In this document: positions 17,086-24,987 of the stretch, one piece after another | Layout of the letters: each line of letters begins with the position of its first letter | Numbering within the stretch: the stretch's first letter is position 1 | Source of the DNA: Hydrocarboniphaga sp965279055 | Lineage (GTDB): Bacteria > Pseudomonadota > Gammaproteobacteria > Nevskiales > Nevskiaceae | Length of the DNA: 64,000 nucleotides | Direction: 5' to 3' | Assembly: GCF_965279055.1 (NCBI RefSeq) | Contig: NZ_OZ257125.1 | Span: forward strand, 2,480,001-2,544,000 | The notes under the pieces: model-generated | Database searches by the model: none | The model's input: the letters and a program-made list of their open reading frames with translations, nothing else | What the model was told of the DNA's origin: nothing | Made by a program: the position numbers and the translations under genes

Positions 17086-17737
17086 TGAGTCGTCGCTGAC
17101 TTGGCCGGTCACAAACAAACTCCGTTCGTCCCGAGTAGCGGGCCTCGTGCCCGCGTATCGAGGGACCCGAGCCGCGGTCCGCTCCCTCGATACGCCGGGC
17201 AAGCCCGGCTACTCGGGACGAACGGAGTTTCGGTGAGAGATCAAAAAAAAACCGAGCCAAGGCCCATCTACCCGCACGATCCGCGGCACCGTCTCCGGCG
17301 CGATCGGCGAATGCGTCTTGAAGCAGGCCATGAGTCGTCGCTGACTTGGCCGGTCACAAACAAACTCCGTTCGTCCCGAGTAGCGGGCCTGGTGCCCGCG
17401 TATCGAGGGACCCGAGCCGCGGTCCGCTCCCTCGATACGCCGGGCAAGCCCGGCTACTCGGGACGAACGGAGTTTCGGTGGGAGATCAAAAAAAAGCCGA
17501 GCCAAGGCCCATCTACCCGCACGATCCGCGGCACCGTCTCCGGCGCGATCGGCGAATGCGTCTTGAAGCAGGCCATGAGTCGTCGCTGACTTGGCCGGTC
17601 ACAAACAAACTCCGTTCGTCCCGAGTAGCGGGCCTGGTGCCCGCGTATCGAGGGGCCCGAGCCGCGGTCCGCTCCCTCGATACGCCGGGCAAGCCCGGCT
17701 ACTCGGGACGAACGCAGTTTCGGTGGGAGATCAAAAA
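17086..17737. repeat. Tandem array of 245-bp direct repeats
   Basis: Two full units (17086-17330, 17331-17575) and a third partial one start at TGAGTCGTCGCTGACTTGGC. Each unit holds a complete family A palindrome (17122-17225, 17367-17470, 17612-17715). The two full units also hold a copy of the last ~70 nt of the adjacent 5'-nucleotidase gene (matching 17799-17868). The units are almost identical, with single-base differences. This fills the 734-bp gap between the MFS and nucleotidase genes; I see no gene here. Confidence 0.93.
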
Positions 17738-17792
17738 AGCCGAGGACCATCCAGACGAACAGGGTTTCGATCAGCGATCAAAAAAAGCGGAG

Positions 17793-19910
17793 CTAAGGCC
17801 CATCTACCCGCACGATCCGCGGCACCGTCTCCGGCGCGATCGGCGAATGCGTCTTGAAGTAGGCCATCAGCGCGTCCAGGTCGAGCACACCGCCGCGCGC
17901 GCGCTTGCCGTCCTTCAGTACCAGAAAGTTGTCGCCGCCGGCCGCCAGGAAGCTGTTGACGGTGATGCGGTAGCGCTGCGTGGCGCGCACGCGCACGCCG
18001 TTGATGCGGATGCTGCCGGCATCGACCTTGGCGTTCTCGGGGCCGCTGGCGTCGTAGCGATAGGTGAAGCCGCGCGACACCTGCAGCATGCGCGGCGCGG
18101 TCTGCGTCGGCGGGAACTGCTGTTCGAGCAGGGTCTTGATCTGCGCGCCGGTCAGGCTCAGCGTGATCAGGATGTTGCCGTAGGGCGCCACCGTGGCCGC
18201 CTCGCCGTAGGTGATTTCGCCCGGGCCTTCGCCGCCGCTGGTTTCGGCCAGCAGCAGATCGGAGCGCACGCCGCCGATGTTCATGAACGCCGCGACGGCG
18301 CCGCCGTCCCTGCGCGCCTTCGTCGCCGCGAGCTGGCTGTCGGCGATGACGTCGCCGAGCATGGATTCGCCGGCGGCGTTCTGCGTGCGCCGCAGATCGG
18401 AGCTGATGCGGCCGATCACCTGCCCGGCCAGCGGCGCGACCAGGCGGTTGTACAGGCCGACGATCTGCGTCTGCTGCGGGTCTTTCGCCAGGCTCGGATA
18501 CGCCGCCGGCGCCGGATTCGGCGCGAAGTCGTTGACCACGACGTGGTTGTCGACGCTGCCGACGACGATGTCGCGCGTGCTGCGGTCCAGGCTGAAATCG
18601 ATCGAGGTCAGCACGCGGCCGAAGGAGCTGGCGCTGGTCAGCACGCGGCCGTTGCGCCGGCAGTTGTAGGCGGCGTGGGTGTGGCCGCTGATGACGATGT
18701 CGATCGCCGGATCGAGCCGGTCGACGATGGGCAGAATGTCGCCGCTGAGGTCCGGGCAGTTTTTGTCGTTGTACAGGCCGCTGGTCATGCCGCCCTCGTG
18801 AATCAGCACGACGATGGCCTCGACGCCGGCCGCCTTGATCTGCGGCAGCAGCGCGTTGGCGGCGCTGGCCTCGTCGGTGAAGCGCAGGCCGGCGACGCCG
18901 CTGGGCGTGACGATGTTCGGCGTATTGCGCAGCACCAGGCCGATGAAGGCGACGCCGATGCTGCGGCCGCCGCCGACGTCGAACGGCTTGATCGCGTACG
19001 GCGGGAAAATCGTCGCGCCGGTTTGCCTGTCGACCACGTTCGCCGCCAGGTACTGGAACGCGGCGCCCTTGAACGGCCCGTTCTGGCAGCTGGTCGCATC
19101 GCCGACCTCGCCGAAGCAGCCGCCGTGCTGCACGCGCTGCAACTCGCCGCTGCCGTCGTCGAACTCGTGATTGCCGACCGAGCTGTATTCCAGGCCCAGC
19201 GCGTTCAGGGATTCGATGGTCGGCTCGTCGTGGAACAGCGAGGACACCAGCGGGCTGGCGCCGATCAGGTCGCCGGCCGCGACCACGGTGCTGCGCGGCG
19301 TGCGCGCCTTGAGCTGCCTGACCAGCGTCGCCAGGTATTCGACGCCGCCGGCCGGCAGGTTCACGGTCCTGGCCGGATCGGCGGGATCGGGCGCGCGTAT
19401 CGTGCCGCCGGGCGGATTCAGGTTGCCGTGGAAGTCGTTGAACGACAGCAGCTGCAGCGGCACCGGATCGTTGTCGGCGATCGTCACCGTGGCGCTCGCC
19501 GCCGCTTGGTCGAGGCCGGCACCGCGCGCATCCGACAGCTGCAGCTCGAAGCTTTCGTCTTCCTCGAACACACCGTCGGCGCTCAGCGCGATGGTGATGC
19601 TTTTGTCGGCGCTGTCGCCGCTGGCCCAGCGCAGCTCGCCGCGGGCCGCGGCGTAGTCGCTGCCGGCCTTGGCGCTGCCGTCGATCGTGGTGTAGCGCAG
19701 CGAGGCCGCGCCGCGGGCGTCACCGCCGCGATGCACGATCAACACCGCGGCGCCGCCCTCGGTCGCGATCACCGCGTTCGAGACGAAACCCAGCGCAGCC
19801 GTATCGGTGACGACGCTCTGGCAGCCGGCGATCGACAGGCAGGCCAGCATCGCCGCGATCCTCGTCTGCCGCTTTCCGCGCATGCCGCCGCTACCCCGGG
19901 TCGGATTCAT
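17793..19910 (-). CDS. Calx-beta domain/5'-nucleotidase (UshA-like) lipoprotein
   Basis: Predicted surface or periplasmic lipoprotein (705 aa; lipobox SIAGC near residue 30). Residues ~40-140 form a Calx-beta-like domain (VLIVHRGGD, DYAAARGELRWASGDS, IADND). Next is the metallophosphoesterase domain with LLSFNDFHGNLNP, GNHEFDDG and SGHTHAAYNC. The 5'-nucleotidase C-terminal substrate-binding domain follows (GNILITLSLTGAQIK, ITVNSFLAAGGDNF). It likely hydrolyses extracellular nucleotides to recover nucleosides and phosphate. The family call is strong; substrate range is unknown. The 3' end of the gene has been copied twice into the neighbouring repeat array. Confidence 0.9.
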   Translation of the reverse strand: MNPTRGSGGMRGKRQTRIAAMLACLSIAGCQSVVTDTAALGFVSNAVIATEGGAAVLIVHRGGDARGAASLRYTTIDGSAKAGSDYAAARGELRWASGDSADKSITIALSADGVFEEDESFELQLSDARGAGLDQAAASATVTIADNDPVPLQLLSFNDFHGNLNPPGGTIRAPDPADPARTVNLPAGGVEYLATLVRQLKARTPRSTVVAAGDLIGASPLVSSLFHDEPTIESLNALGLEYSSVGNHEFDDGSGELQRVQHGGCFGEVGDATSCQNGPFKGAAFQYLAANVVDRQTGATIFPPYAIKPFDVGGGRSIGVAFIGLVLRNTPNIVTPSGVAGLRFTDEASAANALLPQIKAAGVEAIVVLIHEGGMTSGLYNDKNCPDLSGDILPIVDRLDPAIDIVISGHTHAAYNCRRNGRVLTSASSFGRVLTSIDFSLDRSTRDIVVGSVDNHVVVNDFAPNPAPAAYPSLAKDPQQTQIVGLYNRLVAPLAGQVIGRISSDLRRTQNAAGESMLGDVIADSQLAATKARRDGGAVAAFMNIGGVRSDLLLAETSGGEGPGEITYGEAATVAPYGNILITLSLTGAQIKTLLEQQFPPTQTAPRMLQVSRGFTYRYDASGPENAKVDAGSIRINGVRVRATQRYRITVNSFLAAGGDNFLVLKDGKRARGGVLDLDALMAYFKTHSPIAPETVPRIVRVDGP

Positions 19911-19970
19911 CCGCAGAGTATCGCAGCTGCGCTAAGCTGCGCGCCCTGCAACGCCACGCCGTGAACCCCG

Positions 19971-20939
19971 ATGCAACTCGCACTCGCCCCGATGGAGGGC
20001 CTCGTCGACGAAGCGCTGCGCGACGTGCTGACGCGCGTCGGCGGCGTCGACTGGTGCGTGACCGAGTTCATCCGCGTCAACGATGCGCTGCTGCCGGCGC
20101 ACGTGATCCGCCGCGACGCGCCGGAGCTGGCGCGCGGCGCGCGCACCGCCGCCGGCACGCCGCTGCGCGTGCAGTTCCTCGGCTCCAATCCGAGCACCCT
20201 GGCCGAAACCGCGGCGCTGGCCTGCGAACTCGGCGCGCCGGTGATCGACCTCAACTTCGGCTGCCCGGCCAAGACCGTGAACCGTTCACGCGGCGGCGCG
20301 GTGCTGCTGCAGGAGCCCGAGCTGCTGCACACGATCCTGCGCGCGGTACGTTGCGCGGTGCCGGCCGCGATCCCGGTGACCGCGAAGATGCGCATCGGCT
20401 ACGAGAACACCGACCGCGCGCTGGACTGCGCGCGCGCACTGGCCGACGGCGGCGCGCAGATGATCGTCGTGCATGCACGCACCAAGACCGACGGCTACCG
20501 GCCGCCGGCGCACTGGGAATGGATCGCGCGCATCGCCGACGTGGTCAAGGTGCCGGTCTACGCCAACGGCGAGATCTGGAGCGTCGCCGACTGGCGCCGC
20601 TGCCGCGCGATCAGCGGCGCCGAGCACTACATGCTAGGCCGCGGCCTGGTCGCCTGCCCCGACCTCGCGCTGCAGATCGCCGCGGCGCGTTCCGGCCGCG
20701 ACTACCAGCCACTGCAGTGGCCGCAGATCCTGTCGCTGGTGCAGCGTTTCTGGCAGCAGCAGTGCAGCCAGCTCCAGCACGGCTTCGCGCCCGGCCGGCT
20801 CAAGCAGTGGCTGAAATGGCTGGGACGCAACTATCCGGAAGCCGAGGCGCTGTTCGTGCAGCTGCGGCAGCTGCAGGATTGCGCGGCGCTGGATCGGATG
20901 GTCGGCGGCGCCGCGCTGGAACTGCCGCAAGCGGCCTGA
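19971..20939 (+). CDS. dusC: tRNA-dihydrouridine(16) synthase DusC
   Basis: FMN-dependent tRNA-dihydrouridine synthase (322 aa). The start MQLALAPMEGLVDEALRDVL and WCVTEFIRV match DusC rather than DusA/B. The catalytic Cys is in LNFGCPAKTVNRSRGG. The FMN-binding VTAKMRIGYENTD and VVHARTKTDGYRPPAHWEW are clear, as is VPVYANGEIWS. The enzyme reduces U16 of tRNAs. It is divergent from the nucleotidase gene and followed by a family A repeat. A second Dus gene (dusA) lies at 60595. Confidence 0.93.
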   Translation: MQLALAPMEGLVDEALRDVLTRVGGVDWCVTEFIRVNDALLPAHVIRRDAPELARGARTAAGTPLRVQFLGSNPSTLAETAALACELGAPVIDLNFGCPAKTVNRSRGGAVLLQEPELLHTILRAVRCAVPAAIPVTAKMRIGYENTDRALDCARALADGGAQMIVVHARTKTDGYRPPAHWEWIARIADVVKVPVYANGEIWSVADWRRCRAISGAEHYMLGRGLVACPDLALQIAAARSGRDYQPLQWPQILSLVQRFWQQQCSQLQHGFAPGRLKQWLKWLGRNYPEAEALFVQLRQLQDCAALDRMVGGAALELPQAA

Positions 20940-20950
20940 TCCTGGCTTGC

Positions 20951-21057
20951 GTCCCTCGATACGCTGGCGCCGGCGCGAGCTACTCGGGAGGAACGGGGGA
21001 TATCCGTGAACCCGTTCCTCCCGAGTAGCCGGGCTTCATCCGGCGTATCGAGGGACA
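20951..21057. repeat. Family A palindromic elements in inverted (tail-to-tail) order
   Basis: Here the right arm (CGTCCCTCGATACGC ... GCTACTCGGGAGGAACG) comes first and the left arm (CGTTCCTCCCGAGTAGCC ... GGCGTATCGAGGGAC) second, the reverse of the other copies. It shows that the ~45-bp half is the mobile or repeating unit. It lies between the convergent dusC and DUF1345 genes. Confidence 0.88.
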
Positions 21058-21071
21058 CAGCGCCAACCAAC

Positions 21072-21716
21072 TCACTGCGACGCATTGATCGCGACATTGA
21101 CCGCCAGCGCGACCAGCACGGTATTGATGAAGAACGAGGCGACGCTGTGCGCCAGCACCAGCCTGCGCGTGCCGCTGTCTTCGACCTGCACGTCGGAAAC
21201 CTGCGCGGTCATGCCGATCACGTAGGAGAAGTACAGAAAGTCCCAGGCGTCGGGCTCCTCGGTGCCGGGGAACGCGAGGCCGCCGCGATCCTCGCGCCGC
21301 TTTGCCGCGGACTTCGGCGCGTAGTGCAGTCGCGCGTAGTGCAGCGCCAGCATCGTGTGCAAGGTCAGCCAGCCCAGCGGCACGCTGGCCAGCGACACCA
21401 GCAGATGCACCTGGCCGGGCTTGCCGTTGAGCAAAGTGAAAATCGAGCCCAGGCAGAACGCGATGGCGATACCAGTCAGCGCAAAAATGATGGGCGCGCC
21501 TTCGTCCTCGTAGTCCGCGCGACGGCGCAGATCGTCGACGCTGGTACCGGCGACGAAGCGCGACATCATCAGCAGATAGGAAGCGAAGAACACGTCACCG
21601 GCGGCCATCGGCGCCAGCTTCGGTGACAGCAGGCTCGCCGCGAACCAGGTCAGCGCGCCGATCAGCAGCGCAACATAGAAGCGCAGGTGGTGGCGTGTGT
21701 GCTGGCTGGCGGACAT
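21072..21716 (-). CDS. DUF1345 family membrane protein
   Basis: Integral membrane protein (214 aa) with about five hydrophobic segments. The conserved region AWDFLYFSYVIGMTAQVSDV is diagnostic for DUF1345, and the N-terminal FYVALLIGALTWFAASLL is the first helix. Function is unknown in the family. It stands alone between dusC and the beta-oxidation operon, without an obvious partner. Confidence 0.85.
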   Translation of the reverse strand: MSASQHTRHHLRFYVALLIGALTWFAASLLSPKLAPMAAGDVFFASYLLMMSRFVAGTSVDDLRRRADYEDEGAPIIFALTGIAIAFCLGSIFTLLNGKPGQVHLLVSLASVPLGWLTLHTMLALHYARLHYAPKSAAKRREDRGGLAFPGTEEPDAWDFLYFSYVIGMTAQVSDVQVEDSGTRRLVLAHSVASFFINTVLVALAVNVAINASQ

Positions 21717-21884
21717 GGCGGGCTCGGTGTGGCGAGACCGGTGAATCTATCACTGCAGTGCGGGCTTGCCGACGAGGTCACCGCGCTCCCGCTAGCGGCC
21801 GACGCTCCGCTCCGGCAGTACGGCCGCTGCCGGCCAGGTCGAGTTCCACGTCCGGCGGCGGCCACTGCAAACAGGGATGGGGCG

Positions 21885-22646
21885 CTAACGTGCCTGCATT
21901 CTCAGCGCACCGTCGAGCCTCAGGGTTTCTCCGTTGAGCATCACGTTGTCGGCGATGGCGGCGACCAGACGCGCATATTCTTCGGCTCGTCCCAGCCGCG
22001 GCGGAAACGGAACACTGCTGCCGAGGCCGGCGCGGACGTTCTCCGGCAGCGAGGCCATCATCGGCGTCTCGAACAGGCCGGGCGCGATCGTGCAGACGCG
22101 AATGCCATGCTGAGCCAATTCGCGCGCCGCCTGTATCGTCAACGCGATCACGCCGCCCTTCGACGCGGCATAGGACGATTGACCGACCTGCCCTTCATAA
22201 CCGGCGACCGAAGCGGTGTTGATGATCAGGCCGCGTTCGCCATCCTGCAGCGGATCGAGCTTGATCATCTCGGCTGCCGCCAGACGCATCGTGTTGAAGC
22301 TGCCGACCAGGTTGACCTCGATGCCCTTGCGAAACTCGTCCAGCGGCATCGGTCCGTTCTTGCCGACGATCTTCGCGCCCGGCGCGATACCGGCGGTGTT
22401 GACCAGGATGCGCGCCGCGCCGAGCGCCTCGCGCGCCGCGGCAATCGCGGCTTCCGCACTTTCCGCGCTGGTGACGTTGCAGACGAAAGCCTGGCCACCG
22501 ATTTCCTCGGCGACCGCACGCGCTGCGTCGAGATTGAAATCCAGCACCGCGACGCGTGCGCCGAGTTGCGCGAGCTTGCGCGCGGTGGCCGCGCCCAGCC
22601 CCGAGGCTCCGCCGACGACCAGCGCGGTCTGGTTCTTCACATCCAT
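21885..22646 (-). CDS. SDR 3-hydroxyacyl-CoA dehydrogenase-like protein (HSD17B10 type)
   Basis: Short-chain dehydrogenase (253 aa) from ATG 22646. LVVGGASGLGAATARKLAQL binds NAD, with Asp in VAVLDFNLD selecting NAD over NADP. INTASVAGYEGQVGQSSYAA leads to the catalytic YAASKGG. It closely resembles type II 3-hydroxyacyl-CoA dehydrogenases (HSD10), which oxidise 3-hydroxy-2-methylacyl-CoAs and hydroxysteroids. It is last in the xylM-like/beta-oxidation operon and may oxidise a branched or cyclic hydroxyacyl-CoA that the FadB-like enzyme handles poorly. Confidence 0.9.
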   Translation of the reverse strand: MDVKNQTALVVGGASGLGAATARKLAQLGARVAVLDFNLDAARAVAEEIGGQAFVCNVTSAESAEAAIAAAREALGAARILVNTAGIAPGAKIVGKNGPMPLDEFRKGIEVNLVGSFNTMRLAAAEMIKLDPLQDGERGLIINTASVAGYEGQVGQSSYAASKGGVIALTIQAARELAQHGIRVCTIAPGLFETPMMASLPENVRAGLGSSVPFPPRLGRAEEYARLVAAIADNVMLNGETLRLDGALRMQAR

Positions 22647-22687
22647 GACGTTCTCCCGAATATTTCGATGGTGATGACGCGACGATC

Positions 22688-23041
22688 TCAGCCCACGAAC
22701 GCCGCGCCGTAAAGCAGATACAGGCCCAGTGCGCCGAGGCTGCCGTGCATCAGCGCCAGCGGCAGCGTCGCGCGCTGTTTGAAGATCACGCGGAACAGCA
22801 GCAGGCCGCCGAAGAAACCACTGGTGAAGACGCCGAGCGCCCACCAGGCGCGTGGCGTCGTCTCGGCACCCCCAAGCAGGTTGGTCGCAAACAGAAACGC
22901 CAGCGCCCCCAGGCCGGCGAGCCCATGCGCGCTGCCCAGCCAGGCCGGGAAGCGCAGACGCAGGCCGACCAACAGGCTCAGCAACACGCCGCCCGCGGCG
23001 ACGGCGGCGAACAGCAGAAACGCCACTTGCATCAGCTTCAC
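22688..23041 (-). CDS. Small four-helix membrane protein of unknown function
   Basis: A 117-aa protein made almost entirely of four hydrophobic helices (MQVAFLLFAAVAAGGVLLSL, LAGLGALAFLFATNLLGG, WWALGVFTSGFFGGLLLFRV, MHGSLGALGLYLLYGAAFVG). A conserved-looking HG pair occurs in helices 2 and 4. It sits 21 nt from the acyl-CoA dehydrogenase and 41 nt from the SDR gene, clearly inside the operon. I do not recognise the family. Its position suggests a role at the membrane with the hydroxylase or its substrate. Confidence 0.75.
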   Translation of the reverse strand: MKLMQVAFLLFAAVAAGGVLLSLLVGLRLRFPAWLGSAHGLAGLGALAFLFATNLLGGAETTPRAWWALGVFTSGFFGGLLLFRVIFKQRATLPLALMHGSLGALGLYLLYGAAFVG

Positions 23042-23062
23042 CGAATTTCTCCCCGCGATCGT

Positions 23063-24196
23063 TCAAGCCGCGGCGAGGCCGCGGCCGATGATGATTTTCT
23101 GGATGTCGGACGTTCCCTCGTAAATCTGGCAGACGCGTGCATCGCGCCAGATGCGCTCGACTGGAAAGTCCTGCAAATAGCCGTAGCCGCCGAAGGTCTG
23201 GATCGCGATCGAGCACACCGACTCGGCGGTTTCGGAAGCGAACAGCTTGGCCATGCAGGCCTGCTCCAGGCAGGGCTGTCCGGCGTCCTTCAGACGCGCC
23301 GCCGACAGCACCAGCTGGCGCGCGGCCTCAAGCTGCGTCTTCGCCTCGACCAGGCGGAAGTTCACCGCCTGGTGATCGAGCAGCGGCTTGCCGAATGAGC
23401 TGCGCTGCGCCGCGTAGGCGATCGCATGATCCAGCGCCGCCTGCGCCATGCCAACGCTTTGCGACGCGATGCCGATGCGCCCGGCTTCCAGACTCGACAA
23501 GGCGATACGGTAGCCCTCGCCTTCGGCGCCGATCAGCGCCTCCGGCGGCAGCTCCATCGCGTCGAACGCGAGGCTGCAGGTGTCGCTGGCCTTCTGTCCG
23601 GTCTTGTGTTCGATCTTCGTGACGTGATAGCCCGGCGTATCCGTCGGCACCAGAAAGGCGCTGATGCCGCGCTTCGGGTTGGCCGCATCGGTGACCGCGA
23701 ACACCACCGCGTAGCCAGCGATCCTGCCGCTGGTGATGAACTGCTTGCTGCCGTCGATGCGCCAGCCGCCGCGGTGTCGCTGCGCGCGCGTGCGCAGCGC
23801 GCTGGCATCCGATCCGGCCTGGCTTTCGGTCAGCGCGAAGGCACCGATGAATTCGCCGCGCGCGGCCGGCTTCAGCACGCTGTGTTTCTGCGCCTCGCTG
23901 CCGTAGCGCTCCAGGATCGCGCAGAACGGCGCGTTGTGGACGCTCATCACCGTCGAAATCGCGCCGTCGCCCTCGGCCACCGCCATCAGCGCCAGTGCAT
24001 AGCTGACGTAGTCCGCGCCGGCGCCGTCATAGTCGGTCGACACGGTCATGCCGAGCAGGCCCATGTCGGCCATCTGCCGGAATACTTCCGGCTCGATCGC
24101 AGCGCGTTGCTCGCGCAGCGCCGCGCCCGGGGCCAGCACTTCGCGCGCAAATCGCCGCGCCGCGTCGGCGATCATCCTCTGGTCATCGGTCAGCAC
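23063..24196 (-). CDS. Acyl-CoA dehydrogenase
   Basis: FAD-dependent acyl-CoA dehydrogenase (about 377 aa). The start is probably GTG 24196 (AAGGGG 8 nt upstream, inside the preceding gene's end); TTG 24202 is the alternative. FAD/substrate motifs FALTESQAGSDASALRT and KQFITSGRIAGYAVVFAV are present. The catalytic Glu is in ARVCQIYEGTSDIQK. It introduces the trans-2 double bond in beta-oxidation and passes electrons to ETF. It is operon-linked with an enoyl-CoA hydratase upstream (overlapping or 2-nt gap). Confidence 0.92.
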   Translation of the reverse strand: MLTDDQRMIADAARRFAREVLAPGAALREQRAAIEPEVFRQMADMGLLGMTVSTDYDGAGADYVSYALALMAVAEGDGAISTVMSVHNAPFCAILERYGSEAQKHSVLKPAARGEFIGAFALTESQAGSDASALRTRAQRHRGGWRIDGSKQFITSGRIAGYAVVFAVTDAANPKRGISAFLVPTDTPGYHVTKIEHKTGQKASDTCSLAFDAMELPPEALIGAEGEGYRIALSSLEAGRIGIASQSVGMAQAALDHAIAYAAQRSSFGKPLLDHQAVNFRLVEAKTQLEAARQLVLSAARLKDAGQPCLEQACMAKLFASETAESVCSIAIQTFGGYGYLQDFPVERIWRDARVCQIYEGTSDIQKIIIGRGLAAA

Positions 24197-24198
24197 GA

Positions 24199-24987
24199 TC
24201 AATGCCCCTTGAACGCGGCCGCGCGCTTGCCGAGGAAGGCGCTGACGCCTTCGCGGAAATCGTCGGTGCGTGTCGCCGCCTTGAACGCCTCGCGCTCGCG
24301 TTCCAGGTGCGCCGGCAGGCCTTCGCCGAGCGCCTGCGCCGCCAGCCGCTTGTACGAGCCGTAGGCGCGAGTCGGACCCGCCGCGATACGCTGCGCAAAT
24401 CCCAGGGTCTGCTGCTCCAGCTCCTCGGCCGGCACGACGTAGTTGACCAGTCCCATCTCGCGGGCGGTCGCCGAATCCCAGGTTTCGCCGAGCAGCATGA
24501 ACTGCGCGGCGCGACGGCTGCCGAGCAGCCGCGGCAGGAACCAGGTGCCGCCGCAATCCGGAGTCGCGCCGATGCGATCGTAAGCGACGATGAAGCGCGT
24601 GCCTTCGGCGGCGATCGTCAGATCGCAGCTCGCCATCAGGCTCAGGCCGGCGCCGGCGACCGCACCTTGTACGCTGGCAATCACCGGCGCGTCGTGCGCG
24701 CGCAGGATCCTGATCGCCGGATGCAGCGCGTCGAGCAGATCGTCGACCACGTCGGCCGCGCGCCGGAAATCCTCGGCGAACTTGCCCAGGTCACCGCCGG
24801 CGACGAAGGCACGGCCGGCGCCGCGCAGCACGATGCAGCGCACCGAGCTGTCGCCCTGCAGCGGCTCGACCGCGGCACGGATCGCTTTCGCGGTCGGCAC
24901 GTCGATCGCATTGAGTACCTGCGGACGATTGACCGTGATCGTGGCGATGCCGGTGCTGGCATCGCGTTGCAGCTCTGCCAGCGACAT
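24199..24987 (-). CDS. Enoyl-CoA hydratase/isomerase family protein
   Basis: Crotonase-fold protein (262 aa). Oxyanion-hole segments are GAGRAFVAGGDLGKFAEDF and ASVQGAVAGAGLSLMASCDL. Catalytic-Glu equivalents are not certain: FIVAYDRIGATPDCGGTWFL has Asp-rich isomerase-like spacing. It hydrates or isomerises enoyl-CoA. It overlaps the stop of the FadB-like gene by 1 nt (TGATG), so the two are translationally coupled. It is redundant with the FadB hydratase domain, which suggests substrate specialisation. Confidence 0.9.
   Translation of the reverse strand: MSLAELQRDASTGIATITVNRPQVLNAIDVPTAKAIRAAVEPLQGDSSVRCIVLRGAGRAFVAGGDLGKFAEDFRRAADVVDDLLDALHPAIRILRAHDAPVIASVQGAVAGAGLSLMASCDLTIAAEGTRFIVAYDRIGATPDCGGTWFLPRLLGSRRAAQFMLLGETWDSATAREMGLVNYVVPAEELEQQTLGFAQRIAAGPTRAYGSYKRLAAQALGEGLPAHLEREREAFKAATRTDDFREGVSAFLGKRAAAFKGH

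Noticed and set aside
17086..17737. Could the 245-bp repeats be a CRISPR array?
   Set aside because: Unit length is too large, there are no distinct spacers, and the units are almost identical throughout.
17066..17750. Repeated ~98-codon frames in the tandem array
   Set aside because: They are the nucleotidase 3' end and palindromes read through in each repeat unit. There is no independent coding evidence.
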